Assembly: GCF_001890765.1 (NCBI RefSeq) | Contig: NZ_KV878783.1 | Span: forward strand, 4,554,771-4,618,770 | Source: Spirulina major PCC 6313 | Lineage (GTDB): Bacteria > Cyanobacteriota > Cyanobacteriia > Cyanobacteriales > Spirulinaceae | Reading direction: 5' to 3' | DNA: 64,000 bases | Shown: positions 37,732 through 46,161 of the stretch, in pieces | Layout: every line of letters begins with the position of its first letter | Numbering within the stretch: the first letter of the stretch is position 1 | Translations under genes and position numbers: made by a program | Notes under the pieces: model-generated | The model's input: only the letters and a program-made list of their open reading frames with translations | Databases searched by the model: none | Told to the model about the DNA's origin: nothing

Positions 37732-37817
37732 ATCCGGCTCCCCTTCGCCCTTTTTGGGAGAAGGGGCTGGGGGATGAGGGCAGATAAAGCCGTCAGTGGT
37801 AAAAGTGGGATGCTCCC
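37667..37817. mobile_element. 151-bp MITE with 16-bp terminal inverted repeats and 9-bp target duplication
   Basis: The ends are GGGAGCATCCCACTTT (37667-37682) and its exact complement AAAGTGGGATGCTCCC (37802-37817). The 9-bp direct repeat TGCTCTATT flanks it at 37658-37666 and 37818-37826, a target-site duplication. Inside is the common cyanobacterial CCCTCACCC...CTCTCCC / GGGAGAAGGGGC hairpin repeat. It has no coding capacity and would need a transposase in trans. Confidence 0.88.
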
Positions 37818-37926
37818 TGCTCTATTCCTACAGTTTGCCTGTGTGGTCAAACCTTTGGCAGTCAATCATTCAACGTGATCAGAAACCCAAAAATCACTAA
37901 AAATACTCAGTTTTTGAAAGCATACT

Positions 37927-38673
37927 ATGAAATTTCCGTGCCGTTCGGTGTTGTGGTCTATGGTGTATGTCATGAGTGGGATAAGTGCGATCGCCCAGAC
38001 CTTTTCCCCTTTCAACATCCAACCTCCCCCCGATGCAGACAGCGATAATCGTGGCAGTGTTGGCCCTGAGCGTCGCGACTGTGAAACCTTAGCCAACGTG
38101 TTCATGCCCATCGTGCCGAACTACAGCACCGCCACCGATACAGCACCGAGGCAACGCTACGGCTGGAGCAGCCCTGATCAGCCCACCCTCTGGTTTTATC
38201 TACCCTACGAAACCGCGTTCATTAAGACAGCCGACTTTAGTGTGTGGCGATTGGAGAGTCAAGGGGAACCGACATTAATCTACGATGCGATCATTGAGCA
38301 GCCACAACGTGGGTTTTTCAGCATTGTCCTAGATGACCAAAGTCAACCCCTCACGCCGAACACCTTGTATCAAGTCACGGTTTATGTAGAGGCCTATTGT
38401 GATCTCACATCCCCCATTATTGGAGACTCGGCCAGCACCTGGATTAAAGTGATCGAGACCGAGACTCCAGCGGCGGGGCTACCGGTTTCAGCTCAAGTGG
38501 CGGATTATCTCGATCGCTCCCTGTGGTACGACGCAGTTAATCTGTCACTGCAACAGTATTGCCGCGATCAGACCTCGACAGAGTTGGCAGCCTTGTTACA
38601 GGCTGCCTTAGGAGAGTCATTCACCTTCCCAGAGCAAGCCGAATGTACTACTGCCAGTTTCCAATCAGAATAA
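37927..38673 (+). CDS. DUF928 family secreted protein
   Basis: A 248-residue protein with a signal peptide (1-23, ending AIAQ) and a DUF928 domain (about 60-190: LWFYLPYETAFIKTADFSVW, LTPNTLYQVTVYVEAYCDL). The family is restricted mainly to cyanobacteria and commonly sits beside CHAT and CHASE2 genes. The function is unknown; an envelope location is likely. It starts 27 nt after the ancestral stop of the CHAT-CHASE2 gene and 196 nt after the present one. Its last 26 nt overlap the 3' end of the convergent TPR-CHAT gene. Confidence 0.85.
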   Translation: MKFPCRSVLWSMVYVMSGISAIAQTFSPFNIQPPPDADSDNRGSVGPERRDCETLANVFMPIVPNYSTATDTAPRQRYGWSSPDQPTLWFYLPYETAFIKTADFSVWRLESQGEPTLIYDAIIEQPQRGFFSIVLDDQSQPLTPNTLYQVTVYVEAYCDLTSPIIGDSASTWIKVIETETPAAGLPVSAQVADYLDRSLWYDAVNLSLQQYCRDQTSTELAALLQAALGESFTFPEQAECTTASFQSE

Positions 38674-41434
38674 ATGAACTCCAATGTTTCGGCGCAACGA
38701 GTCCCGATTCAGGATCTTGAAGGAGGGCGAGTTGGGCCTGCTGGAGGGCTTGGGCGCGGGTAATATCAGGGGTTTTGAGGGCGGTATAGAGTTCAGTCAT
38801 GAGGTTAGCGGTGGAGCGATCCGGAACTTGTCGTAAAGACGCGATCGCGCTTCTGGCCCCTGTCTGTACCGCCATGCCCGCCAACCCTAGGGCTGCCCGT
38901 CGATCTCCCGTCGCCGTTTGACAGGCACTCAACACCAACAGTTGAATTGCCTCCGGTGTGCTGGCAGCGCGATGTTGCAGGAGGGTCGCGATCGCAGTCA
39001 AATCCACCTGTTGGTCTTGGGTCAAAATATAGGTCTTGTCCGGGCTGGAACTAAAAAAACCATGGGTCGCCAGATGCACAATTGAAAAGGGTTCGGTGCG
39101 AAGATTTTCGCGCAACGCATCGAGTGTGAAGGCTTCATCTTGCAATACTGTCGCCTGTTCGGGCCACAGGGTTTGGATTTGCTTCAGTTCTTGCGCCACA
39201 AAGGGCAGTTGAATATTGCCGGTTTTAAACGCTTGGCTATTGCCCGTCAGGAGAATATTGAAACGGTCTGGCGGTGGTAGTTCAGAGTTCGCATAGAGAG
39301 GCAGCCCAACATTAACAGCGAGGGCATAGTTTTCTACTAAATACTGTTCGCCATCGTAGAGGGCAGCCATGGGAATATTTTGAAAGAAGCGGTCGAGACC
39401 GAAGATGAGCGTATCTGCGCCCGTTTTTGCCAATTCGGGAGCAATGGGGGCAATGAACTGCTGATACAGTTGATGGAAAATGGGGGAATTTTGGGGCGTG
39501 CGATCGCGATGGATTGCCCAATGAAGTTGCGTGATCTGACGATTTAATTCTGCTTCGGTCATTGCACCCGCAGAGCGTCGAATGAGCATCCCACTCTGAG
39601 GGTGTTTGAGGATGATTTCGAGGCGATTTTCCGTCAGGATGGGATAGATTAGTACCGCATTACTCGACTCTGTGGCTTGGGCTAATTCGGCGGCTGTTTG
39701 ATGATCACTGGCTTGTAAATTACACCGTAAATAATCTTCAATGGTTGCCACTTGTAATTCAGCCAACACATCCGTGACTCGCTGTAGGTCGTCGGGGCTT
39801 GACGCTGATTCGGTGTTTCCGGCTTGTTTGGGGGCGGCTGCACTGTCCGAGGCGAGCAGTAACGCCATTAACTCGCGATACACTGGCTCAACCCCATTAC
39901 GAAAGGAAAACCGAAATTCAGACTGATTGAGGCTGACCAAATCGGCGCGAATTTGATCGAGAATATCGAGGGTGTTTTCATAGGCGGCGATCGCCTCCGG
40001 TCGCCTGTGGGGCGATCGCGCCAATAGTCGCCCCATCTGCCATTGAACTTGATAGAGCAAGGGTTTATGGTGCAAGGGTTGCGCCAACCAAAACGCCGCT
40101 TCGGTGCAGGCTTGGGCTTGAGATCCCTGTCCTTGTTTTTCCTGGAGGGTTCCTAGGTATAAAAAGGCATAGGCCGCCACCAGCGCATCGGTGGTCTGGC
40201 TTGTGGATGTGTCGCAAATGGACGAGGAGGAACCGGGGACATTAACACTGTTGAGGGTATCGGTGAGGAGGTGGGCGATCGCCTCCTGGTGGTCGGGTAG
40301 TTGCCCCGTGAGGTCGTAGTAATTCAGTAGTTGATCCGCAAGGTTGAGTTGTTGGAAGAAGCGATCGCGGCTCGGCGGTTGAGTGTGGAGATCGGCGGCA
40401 ATATGGGGGGTTTGGGCGATTAAATCCCTCAGATGAGATGCTGGAAACGGCAGGGAGGGAGCGGCTTGGAGCACCTCCACCAACAAACTGATTTGATTCA
40501 TTTGGGCTTGAGTGCGTAAAGCGGGATTTTGTTGTGCTGCTGTTTGGTAATGCGTGAGGGCCGCTTGAGCGTAAATAGCCTGTTGATCTGGCCCCGTGCT
40601 GAGACTGGGGACGCGATCGTGGGCATCCCTTGCCCAGGCGAAGCTCGCTCGCTCTAGGTTACCGAGTTCTAGCCGGATGTCCGCCTGAAGTTGGGGGGCG
40701 TTGAATGGTTCGGTGAGGGCGATCGCCTCGTTTAAAAGCTGTAACGCCTGCCACAGGTAGTTTATCCGTTGATCATCTTTGCGGGCTTCGATCGGTATAC
40801 TCACCAGATTTAACCGCTGATCAAATTCCCCCACCCCTTGTCCCAATGCCGCTAATTGTCGATAAACCTGGGCTTTAAACGGGGAAGGAGGGGCAACCTG
40901 TACCTGTTGATATAAGGGTATAATGCGCTCCATCGCAGCCCGATATTGCCCTAGGGCTTCTAGGGCTTGCACTTGATGGAGGCGAGTCCGTTGGGTGTTT
41001 TGGGGTTGACGCAAGGGGCTAAACATCTGTTCGGCCGTTTCCCAATCCGTTAGGGCTTGGGCGTAGTGACCGAGGGAAAACTGAACTTGGCCACGCACCT
41101 CATAAAAGGCGGCTCGGAGGCGGGGCGGGGTATTGGGGTGCAGGAGAGATTCAATGCGGTGGATGTGGGGTTGGGCAGCGGTGGGGTGGGCGATCGCTAA
41201 ATAGGCCGATGCTAAATTCAGACGGGCGATGATCTGTTGCTCCGGTTGTCCGGCGAGTTCTGAGATGAGCGGTTCTAACTGGGCGATCGCCTCTTGGTAT
41301 TGCCCCGCCTGGTACGCTGTCGCGGCGGCTTCTAGGCGTGACTCCACCGTAAACCCGGAACCCGACAGCAGTAACGTCCCCGCGATTAAAAGGGATTGTA
41401 TTGCAGTTGAAAATAGAGGCCGTTTTCTTGCCAT
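38648..41434 (-). CDS. Exported TPR-CHAT protein
   Basis: A 928-residue protein with a hydrophobic N-terminal signal (about 8-25), TPR-like helical repeats (about 30-560: YQAGQYQEAIAQLEPLI, FSLGHYAQALTDWETAE) and a C-terminal CHAT domain (about 650-928). The catalytic His is in HLATHGFF (His791) and the Cys in LSACQTATG (Cys838). CHAT domains are caspase-clan peptidases, and TPR-CHAT proteins of cyanobacteria are often exported. Candidate substrates are partner proteins gathered by the TPRs; none is known. Its start overlaps the 3' end of tpsB by 49 nt, so the two are probably translated from one message. The 3' end overlaps DUF928. Confidence 0.86.
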   Translation of the reverse strand: MARKRPLFSTAIQSLLIAGTLLLSGSGFTVESRLEAAATAYQAGQYQEAIAQLEPLISELAGQPEQQIIARLNLASAYLAIAHPTAAQPHIHRIESLLHPNTPPRLRAAFYEVRGQVQFSLGHYAQALTDWETAEQMFSPLRQPQNTQRTRLHQVQALEALGQYRAAMERIIPLYQQVQVAPPSPFKAQVYRQLAALGQGVGEFDQRLNLVSIPIEARKDDQRINYLWQALQLLNEAIALTEPFNAPQLQADIRLELGNLERASFAWARDAHDRVPSLSTGPDQQAIYAQAALTHYQTAAQQNPALRTQAQMNQISLLVEVLQAAPSLPFPASHLRDLIAQTPHIAADLHTQPPSRDRFFQQLNLADQLLNYYDLTGQLPDHQEAIAHLLTDTLNSVNVPGSSSSICDTSTSQTTDALVAAYAFLYLGTLQEKQGQGSQAQACTEAAFWLAQPLHHKPLLYQVQWQMGRLLARSPHRRPEAIAAYENTLDILDQIRADLVSLNQSEFRFSFRNGVEPVYRELMALLLASDSAAAPKQAGNTESASSPDDLQRVTDVLAELQVATIEDYLRCNLQASDHQTAAELAQATESSNAVLIYPILTENRLEIILKHPQSGMLIRRSAGAMTEAELNRQITQLHWAIHRDRTPQNSPIFHQLYQQFIAPIAPELAKTGADTLIFGLDRFFQNIPMAALYDGEQYLVENYALAVNVGLPLYANSELPPPDRFNILLTGNSQAFKTGNIQLPFVAQELKQIQTLWPEQATVLQDEAFTLDALRENLRTEPFSIVHLATHGFFSSSPDKTYILTQDQQVDLTAIATLLQHRAASTPEAIQLLVLSACQTATGDRRAALGLAGMAVQTGARSAIASLRQVPDRSTANLMTELYTALKTPDITRAQALQQAQLALLQDPESGLVAPKHWSSFILIGNWQ

Positions 41435-43116
41435 GTTGCGTTTGTGTCTTCAAGGTGAATTAAAGGAACGCCCCAATCAAGGCGGGCGGTCAACTGTCTG
41501 AACAGCGACAGTTGTAAGCCTGACCCGATCGAGAGCAAGGTTTGAGTTTGGGGTTGTGTGCTGCTGCCACTGTTCCAACCTGTGCCGATGTTAATAAAGG
41601 GAATGAGTTGCACCGCCCAAGCGCGATCGCCCCCCTGCACAATCGGCACAAACAACTCCACCATACCGAGCAAGCCGTTATCGGTGAGCAGTGCGTTTTG
41701 ACGATAGCCGCGTATCGTATTCTGACCACCGAGGCCGAACTGTTCCCCCGATAGCAGGGGGCGATCGCTCAGTTGCACCTCCCCCCGCACTATCAGCCGC
41801 TTTGTCCCCAAGAGTTTCACCCATTGGGCTTGACCGTACCAACTCAGAAAGCGACTATCGGGGGCAGTGCTGTTAATCGTGGCATCGAGGGCATCAAGGC
41901 CAAGGCTGAATTGCGATCGCAGGGCAAAAACGAATGTCTGGCCTTGGGTTGTCCAGTCTTGAATCAACCGCAGGGCCAAGATGCGGGTACGTCCCTCCAC
42001 ATCCGCCCCTGGTGCGAGGGGAAAGGGAATGTCTAGCAACGTGGTCTGGTTGTGACTGTGGGACAGTTGAAGTCCTACGGCAAACTCGTCGGTTGGGGTT
42101 TGCCAGAGGGGATGCCGCAACCCCAGATTGAGGTAGTGGGATTGGGATTGAATATCAAGGCGATCAAAGGGAGATTCAATAATCGTGCTGTCAGCAATGC
42201 CGCCGTTGGTGTAGAGGGTGGTGTTGTGGGGGCTGACGGGGAGGGTGTAACTCCAGTTCAGGCTGTCGCTCCCGGCGGTGCGGCTATAGTCTAGGCTGGC
42301 CACATCGCCCCACCCGGAGAGATTTTGCACCCTCACGGTTGCCCCTTGACGATCGCTCCCCACACTGGGCGATCGCTGATTATCACTCTGGATAGATAGC
42401 CCAACTTGATCGCGGCTTGTCACCACCACCCGCAAAATATTCGTGCCATGTTCAGGGCCCGCCGCTAGGTTGGCCTGTACCTCGCCAATGTTTGGGTCAC
42501 GCTGTAACAGTTTGAGGGCGTTTTCAATTGTGCTTTGCTGGAGGGGGGTGGTGGTGGCAAGGTTGAGGCGCGATCGCACATAGTCCGCTGTTAATTTCCC
42601 CTGCACTTCCACCTGAATATCCGTCATCCGACCCTCTAACACTTGAATCACAATGACGCGATTGTCTGCCCGATATTGAGTCTGCGGCGGCAAAAACGCC
42701 CCCGTGGTGATGTAGCCCTGTTGAACATAAAGGTCTGTAATCTGGGCGATCGCACGTTGGAGTTCCACCATTGACCAAGTATTCGCCGCCCCCAGCCTCG
42801 GCACCGTTGCCAAGACCGCCTCAAACTCCGCCGCCGTAAAAACGGTACTGCCCGCCACGACGATGCGATCAACTCGATAGCGTGTGACATCAGGCGGGGT
42901 CGATGAGGGCGGCGGAGTGGAGTCAAGACCCGGCAACAGCGGCGGAGTCTCCGTGGGAAGATCGGGGACATCGGGCAGTGGGGGCGCAGGCTGTTCAGGA
43001 CGCAGATCAGCAGGGGGAGGGGTTTGGGCTAAAAGTGAGGGGGGACACAATCCACTCAGGAGCAGGCTACCCACACAAACGCTAGCAACGATTGGATAAG
43101 TGCCTTGATTCTGCAC
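41386..43116 (-). CDS. ShlB/FhaC/HecB-type outer-membrane transporter (TpsB)
   Basis: A 576-residue protein with a signal peptide (1-30), a Pro-rich linker (about 32-75), a POTRA domain pair (about 80-245: VDRIVVAGSTVFTAAEFEAVL, YVQQGYITTGAFLP) and a 16-strand barrel region. A VRGY-like loop is present as IRGYRQNALL, and the protein ends in an aromatic (QLQYNPF), typical of outer-membrane barrels. It would export TpsA proteins such as that at 27840-31751. It heads a two-gene operon with the TPR-CHAT gene. A 28-nt motif at 43149-43176 lies 33 nt before the start codon. Confidence 0.9.
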   Translation of the reverse strand: MQNQGTYPIVASVCVGSLLLSGLCPPSLLAQTPPPADLRPEQPAPPLPDVPDLPTETPPLLPGLDSTPPPSSTPPDVTRYRVDRIVVAGSTVFTAAEFEAVLATVPRLGAANTWSMVELQRAIAQITDLYVQQGYITTGAFLPPQTQYRADNRVIVIQVLEGRMTDIQVEVQGKLTADYVRSRLNLATTTPLQQSTIENALKLLQRDPNIGEVQANLAAGPEHGTNILRVVVTSRDQVGLSIQSDNQRSPSVGSDRQGATVRVQNLSGWGDVASLDYSRTAGSDSLNWSYTLPVSPHNTTLYTNGGIADSTIIESPFDRLDIQSQSHYLNLGLRHPLWQTPTDEFAVGLQLSHSHNQTTLLDIPFPLAPGADVEGRTRILALRLIQDWTTQGQTFVFALRSQFSLGLDALDATINSTAPDSRFLSWYGQAQWVKLLGTKRLIVRGEVQLSDRPLLSGEQFGLGGQNTIRGYRQNALLTDNGLLGMVELFVPIVQGGDRAWAVQLIPFINIGTGWNSGSSTQPQTQTLLSIGSGLQLSLFRQLTARLDWGVPLIHLEDTNATWQENGLYFQLQYNPF

Positions 43117-43148
43117 TGAAGTATTTTGAGCAGTTCTACAATTTAGAT

Positions 43149-43176
43149 ATCAGGCGATCGCCCCTAGTTTTATGCA
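43149..43176. promoter_or_regulatory. 28-nt motif upstream of tpsB, shared with 33361-33388
   Basis: 25 of 28 bases match the motif upstream of the PEP-CTERM gene. The match continues beyond the HIP1 core through CCTA and TTTTATGCA, more than chance overlap of HIP1 sites would give. It lies 33-60 nt before the tpsB start codon and about 118 nt before the divergent GH3 gene. It is a candidate operator or promoter. Confidence 0.45.
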
Positions 43177-43293
43177 TAATTGCTGATTTCGATGCCGTGG
43201 GTGAGCCTCGGTTTGCACTTCAAACATCACGCTGGGGGTTGATCTGCGATAATCGCACTGAATCATTCGCGATCGCGGGAGTATCAAAAATTC

Positions 43294-44964
43294 ATGGCTA
43301 ACCTGTTGCTGGCGTTGATTGGAGGAGCGGCCCGCCACGCTCGTAACCGCTTTATTCAGCAGACCCAACGCACCGCTGCGATCCAAACCGAATTTTTAGC
43401 GCAGTTGCTTCAGGTCAATCGCAACACCGTTTTAGGGCAGGCCTTAGGCTTAGGCACGGTGCAAACCCTGTCAGACTTTCGCCAGCAAGTGCCAGTGACG
43501 CAGTACAGCACCTATGAACCCTATGTAGAGCGGATGTTTCAGGGGGAGCAAAATGTGATGACCCCCGACCCGGCGATTTATTTCAGCATTACCAGCGGTT
43601 CAACGGGAAATCGCAAAATGTTGCCGATTACGAAGCGATCGCGCCAGGCCGTCAGTCGGGCGAATCAGGTGGCGATGGGGTTTGCCGCCTGGGTGGCGCA
43701 GCGCGATCGCCGTCCCTTGGGGAAGATGTTGTTTAATAATTCGGCGCGGCCCTTTGGCTATTCCCCCCAGGGCATCGCCTACGGGCCGATTAGTGTGGGG
43801 GATATTAACCTGTTAGGGCCGATTTATCAGCAGGTGTTCGCGCATCCGGTGGATGTGTTGCGGATTGAAGACGGCGAAACACGCAACTATTTAGCGTTGT
43901 TGTTTGCGTTGCGCGATCGCAATCTTGGCCTGCTCAGTGCCACCTTTCCCCTCTATGCCCTCACCTTCTGCCAAGCGATCGAACACCACGCCCCCAGCCT
44001 CATCCACGACCTCAAAACCGGCACATTACCCGACTGGCTGCAACTGGATTCCGCTCTCAAGCGCCGCCTCACCCGCCAATGGCGCAGCGACCCCCACCGC
44101 GCCGCCGAACTCGCCCAAATTTTCCACCATACCGGCCATCTCTACCCTAAAGACGCTTGGCCCAAGCTCTCGTTTATGATCACGGCGCGGGGCGGCACGT
44201 CGGACTTTTATTTTGAGCGATTCCCGGAATATTTTGGCGATCTTCCCATCTTTGGGGGGACTTATTCCTCAGCGGAGGCGGTGTATGGAATGCATCGGGA
44301 TTTTGGCACCGATGGGGCGATTTTGGCGGTGAATAGTGGGTTTTATGAGTTTATCCCTGAATCGGAATGGGAGGCGACAGAACCCCAAACGGTGCTGCCC
44401 CACGAAGTGAATGTGGGCGATCGCTACCGCATCCTCGTGACCGCCCTCAACGGCCTCTATCGCTACGACATCGGCGATGTGGTGGAAATCGAAGGGTTTT
44501 ACCATGACGCACCGATGCTGATTTTTCGTCATCGTCGCGGCGGTCTCCTCTCCGCCACCACCGAAAAAACCACCGAATATCACCTCGTCGCCACCTTCAA
44601 CCAACTCCAAACCGAATTTAACCTCACCCTCACTTATTTCTGCGTCACCCTCTCCGACGACATCCCGCCCCATTATCGCGTCAACATCGAACTCGCACCG
44701 GGGCAAGTGTTAAACAATCCCGATCGCTTTATCCACCGCTTTGATCAGATTCTCGCCAGCGTTCACGCCTCCTATGCCTATCGTCGCCCCAGTCCCATTC
44801 CTGACCCCCGCCTGCGCATCTTAGCCCCCGGCAGTTTTAACGAACTCCGCCGCCGCTCCTTGGCGCGGGGCGTGCTGGAATCGCAGTTAAAGTTACCCCA
44901 CCTGACGAGCGATCGCACCTATCTCGATGGCATCACCGTCGAGCGAGAAGTCGTGATGCGATAG
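43294..44964 (+). CDS. GH3 auxin-responsive promoter family acyl-amido synthetase-like protein
   Basis: A 556-residue protein of the GH3 family in the ANL adenylating superfamily. The ATP-binding loop is SITSGSTGNRK (about 98-108), and the YDIGDVVEI segment with the nearby RGG hinge fits the adenylate-forming core. Plant GH3 enzymes join amino acids to jasmonate or auxin; the substrate of bacterial homologues is unknown. Divergent from tpsB with 177 nt between starts. There is no direct evidence of a link to the secretion cluster. Confidence 0.85.
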   Translation: MANLLLALIGGAARHARNRFIQQTQRTAAIQTEFLAQLLQVNRNTVLGQALGLGTVQTLSDFRQQVPVTQYSTYEPYVERMFQGEQNVMTPDPAIYFSITSGSTGNRKMLPITKRSRQAVSRANQVAMGFAAWVAQRDRRPLGKMLFNNSARPFGYSPQGIAYGPISVGDINLLGPIYQQVFAHPVDVLRIEDGETRNYLALLFALRDRNLGLLSATFPLYALTFCQAIEHHAPSLIHDLKTGTLPDWLQLDSALKRRLTRQWRSDPHRAAELAQIFHHTGHLYPKDAWPKLSFMITARGGTSDFYFERFPEYFGDLPIFGGTYSSAEAVYGMHRDFGTDGAILAVNSGFYEFIPESEWEATEPQTVLPHEVNVGDRYRILVTALNGLYRYDIGDVVEIEGFYHDAPMLIFRHRRGGLLSATTEKTTEYHLVATFNQLQTEFNLTLTYFCVTLSDDIPPHYRVNIELAPGQVLNNPDRFIHRFDQILASVHASYAYRRPSPIPDPRLRILAPGSFNELRRRSLARGVLESQLKLPHLTSDRTYLDGITVEREVVMR

Positions 44965-45041
44965 CGTCAAAAATGGTGATCAATCCCGCCCAGTCGGGAA
45001 GCAACCTGATACAATTTCCCTCTAAACGATGGTGATCACTC

Positions 45042-45473
45042 ATGGCATACTGGCTGTTTCAAGGCAACCCAAAATACTACCGGATTCAGGATGCGATCCG
45101 GGATTTTGATGAAATGCCGTGGCTCACAACTCGCTATGCCAAAGAAATCGCCCTGGGGGATGGGGTGATCGTTTGGATTGCGGGCAAAGAAGCGGGGGCC
45201 TATGCGATCGCAGAAATTAGCGGCCTGCCGGAATTGATGCCGAATCCGAGCGATCGCGCCTATTGGATCGACAAAAGCCGGATCGGCACGCGCCCCCAAG
45301 CCCTGCTCCGCTTCACCCACAAACTCACCACCCCCATCCTCCGCACCACCGTCCGCCAAGACCCCATCCTCAAAGACCTCACGATCATCCGCGCCCCCAA
45401 CAGCACCAACTTCCGCATCACCCCCGCTCACTGGGAGCGCTTCCACACCCTGATCGCTGAGCCCACGGCTTAA
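45042..45473 (+). CDS. EVE-domain (PUA-like) protein
   Basis: A 143-residue single-domain protein. The N-terminus (YWLFQGNPKYYRIQDAIRDF), GDGVIVWIAGKEAGAYAIAEI and the late RIGTRPQALLRF are the strand-loop elements of the EVE fold, which binds modified bases in nucleic acids. EVE proteins often accompany restriction or modification genes, and here the next genes are a toxin-antitoxin pair and a restriction remnant. It is complete and free of frameshifts. Confidence 0.85.
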   Translation: MAYWLFQGNPKYYRIQDAIRDFDEMPWLTTRYAKEIALGDGVIVWIAGKEAGAYAIAEISGLPELMPNPSDRAYWIDKSRIGTRPQALLRFTHKLTTPILRTTVRQDPILKDLTIIRAPNSTNFRITPAHWERFHTLIAEPTA

Positions 45474-45498
45474 TCCACGCCCCCCAACCGTCAAGCAA

Positions 45499-45843
45499 AT
45501 GATCAACAGGACTCCCCACTGCTTAGAAATTCGCCCTGGACTGGCCATTGAGCGTGATCGCCTTGCGACTCTCTGCCAACAGTGGCAGATTATCAAGCTT
45601 GAACTGTTTGGTTCCGTTCTCCGGGATGATTTTCACCCCACCAGCGACATCGATATTCTTGCTACATTTCACCCCACAGCTCGGATTACATTTTTTGACC
45701 TCGATCAGATTGAAAGCCAACTAAGTCCCCTACTCCACAATCGCCCCATTGACCTCACCACGCGGCGGGCGATCGAACAAAGCCACAACCCGATTCATCG
45801 TGCTGCCATTCTTAACCATACCCGCCTCATCTATTCCCTATGA
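45499..45843 (+). CDS. mntA: MntA-type nucleotidyltransferase antitoxin
   Basis: A 114-residue minimal nucleotidyltransferase. The motif GSVLRDDFHPTSDIDILATF contains the G-S and D-x-D metal residues. In HepT-MntA systems this protein AMPylates the HEPN toxin and silences it. The stop codon overlaps the start of the partner (ATGA at 45840-45843), the usual coupling, but the partner is cut short. The antitoxin looks intact. Confidence 0.85.
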   Translation: MINRTPHCLEIRPGLAIERDRLATLCQQWQIIKLELFGSVLRDDFHPTSDIDILATFHPTARITFFDLDQIESQLSPLLHNRPIDLTTRRAIEQSHNPIHRAAILNHTRLIYSL

Positions 45844-45959
45844 ATCGCGATCGCGAATATCTCCTCGATGCGATCCAAGCCTGCACCCTGATTCTTGAGT
45901 TTAGCCAAGGGCAGACTCAAGACATGTTTAATCGTGATCTAAACATGGCTTTGAAATAA
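45840..45959 (+). pseudogene. hepT: HepT (HEPN/DUF86) toxin, N-terminal fragment
   Basis: The first about 33 codons (MNRDREYLLDAIQACTLI then LEFSQGQTQDMF) match the start of HEPN-DUF86 ribonuclease toxins, normally 110-140 residues. The frame then diverges and stops at 45957-45959, so the catalytic R-x(4-6)-H motif is lost. The break coincides with a 22-nt perfect palindrome at 45949-45970, after which the DNA becomes AT-rich. Confidence 0.75.
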
Positions 45960-45970
45960 TTATTTCAAAG
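45949..45970. repeat. 22-nt perfect palindrome at the hepT break point
   Basis: CTTTGAAATAA (45949-45959) is followed directly by its exact complement (45960-45970). It marks the junction between the hepT fragment and AT-rich DNA, so it may be the end of a lost insertion. Confidence 0.6.
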
Positions 45971-46067
45971 TATCGTGAAAGTGCCTTGCCGCCACACTCT
46001 GATTTATTTATAGATCATTTAAGTTATTATTTGAAAACTAAAAATTAGTATCATGAGCATTATACGC

Positions 46068-46160
46068 TATAGCAATTTCAGGTGAGACATGAGATTTAGA
46101 TCTGGCGTATATCATGACTTTCACCCTTGTGTCTCTCATGAATTAGTTCAGATTGCTATA
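46068..46160. repeat. 93-bp TATAGCA/TGCTATA MITE-like element, copy C
   Basis: TATAGCA (46068-46074) and TGCTATA (46154-46160), with inner partial complementarity (GAGACATGAGA against TCTCATGAA). It has the same ends and nearly the same length as the elements at 2809 and 8628 but a different interior. It lies 1 nt from the stop of the restriction-enzyme remnant. Confidence 0.6.
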
Positions 46161-46161
46161 T

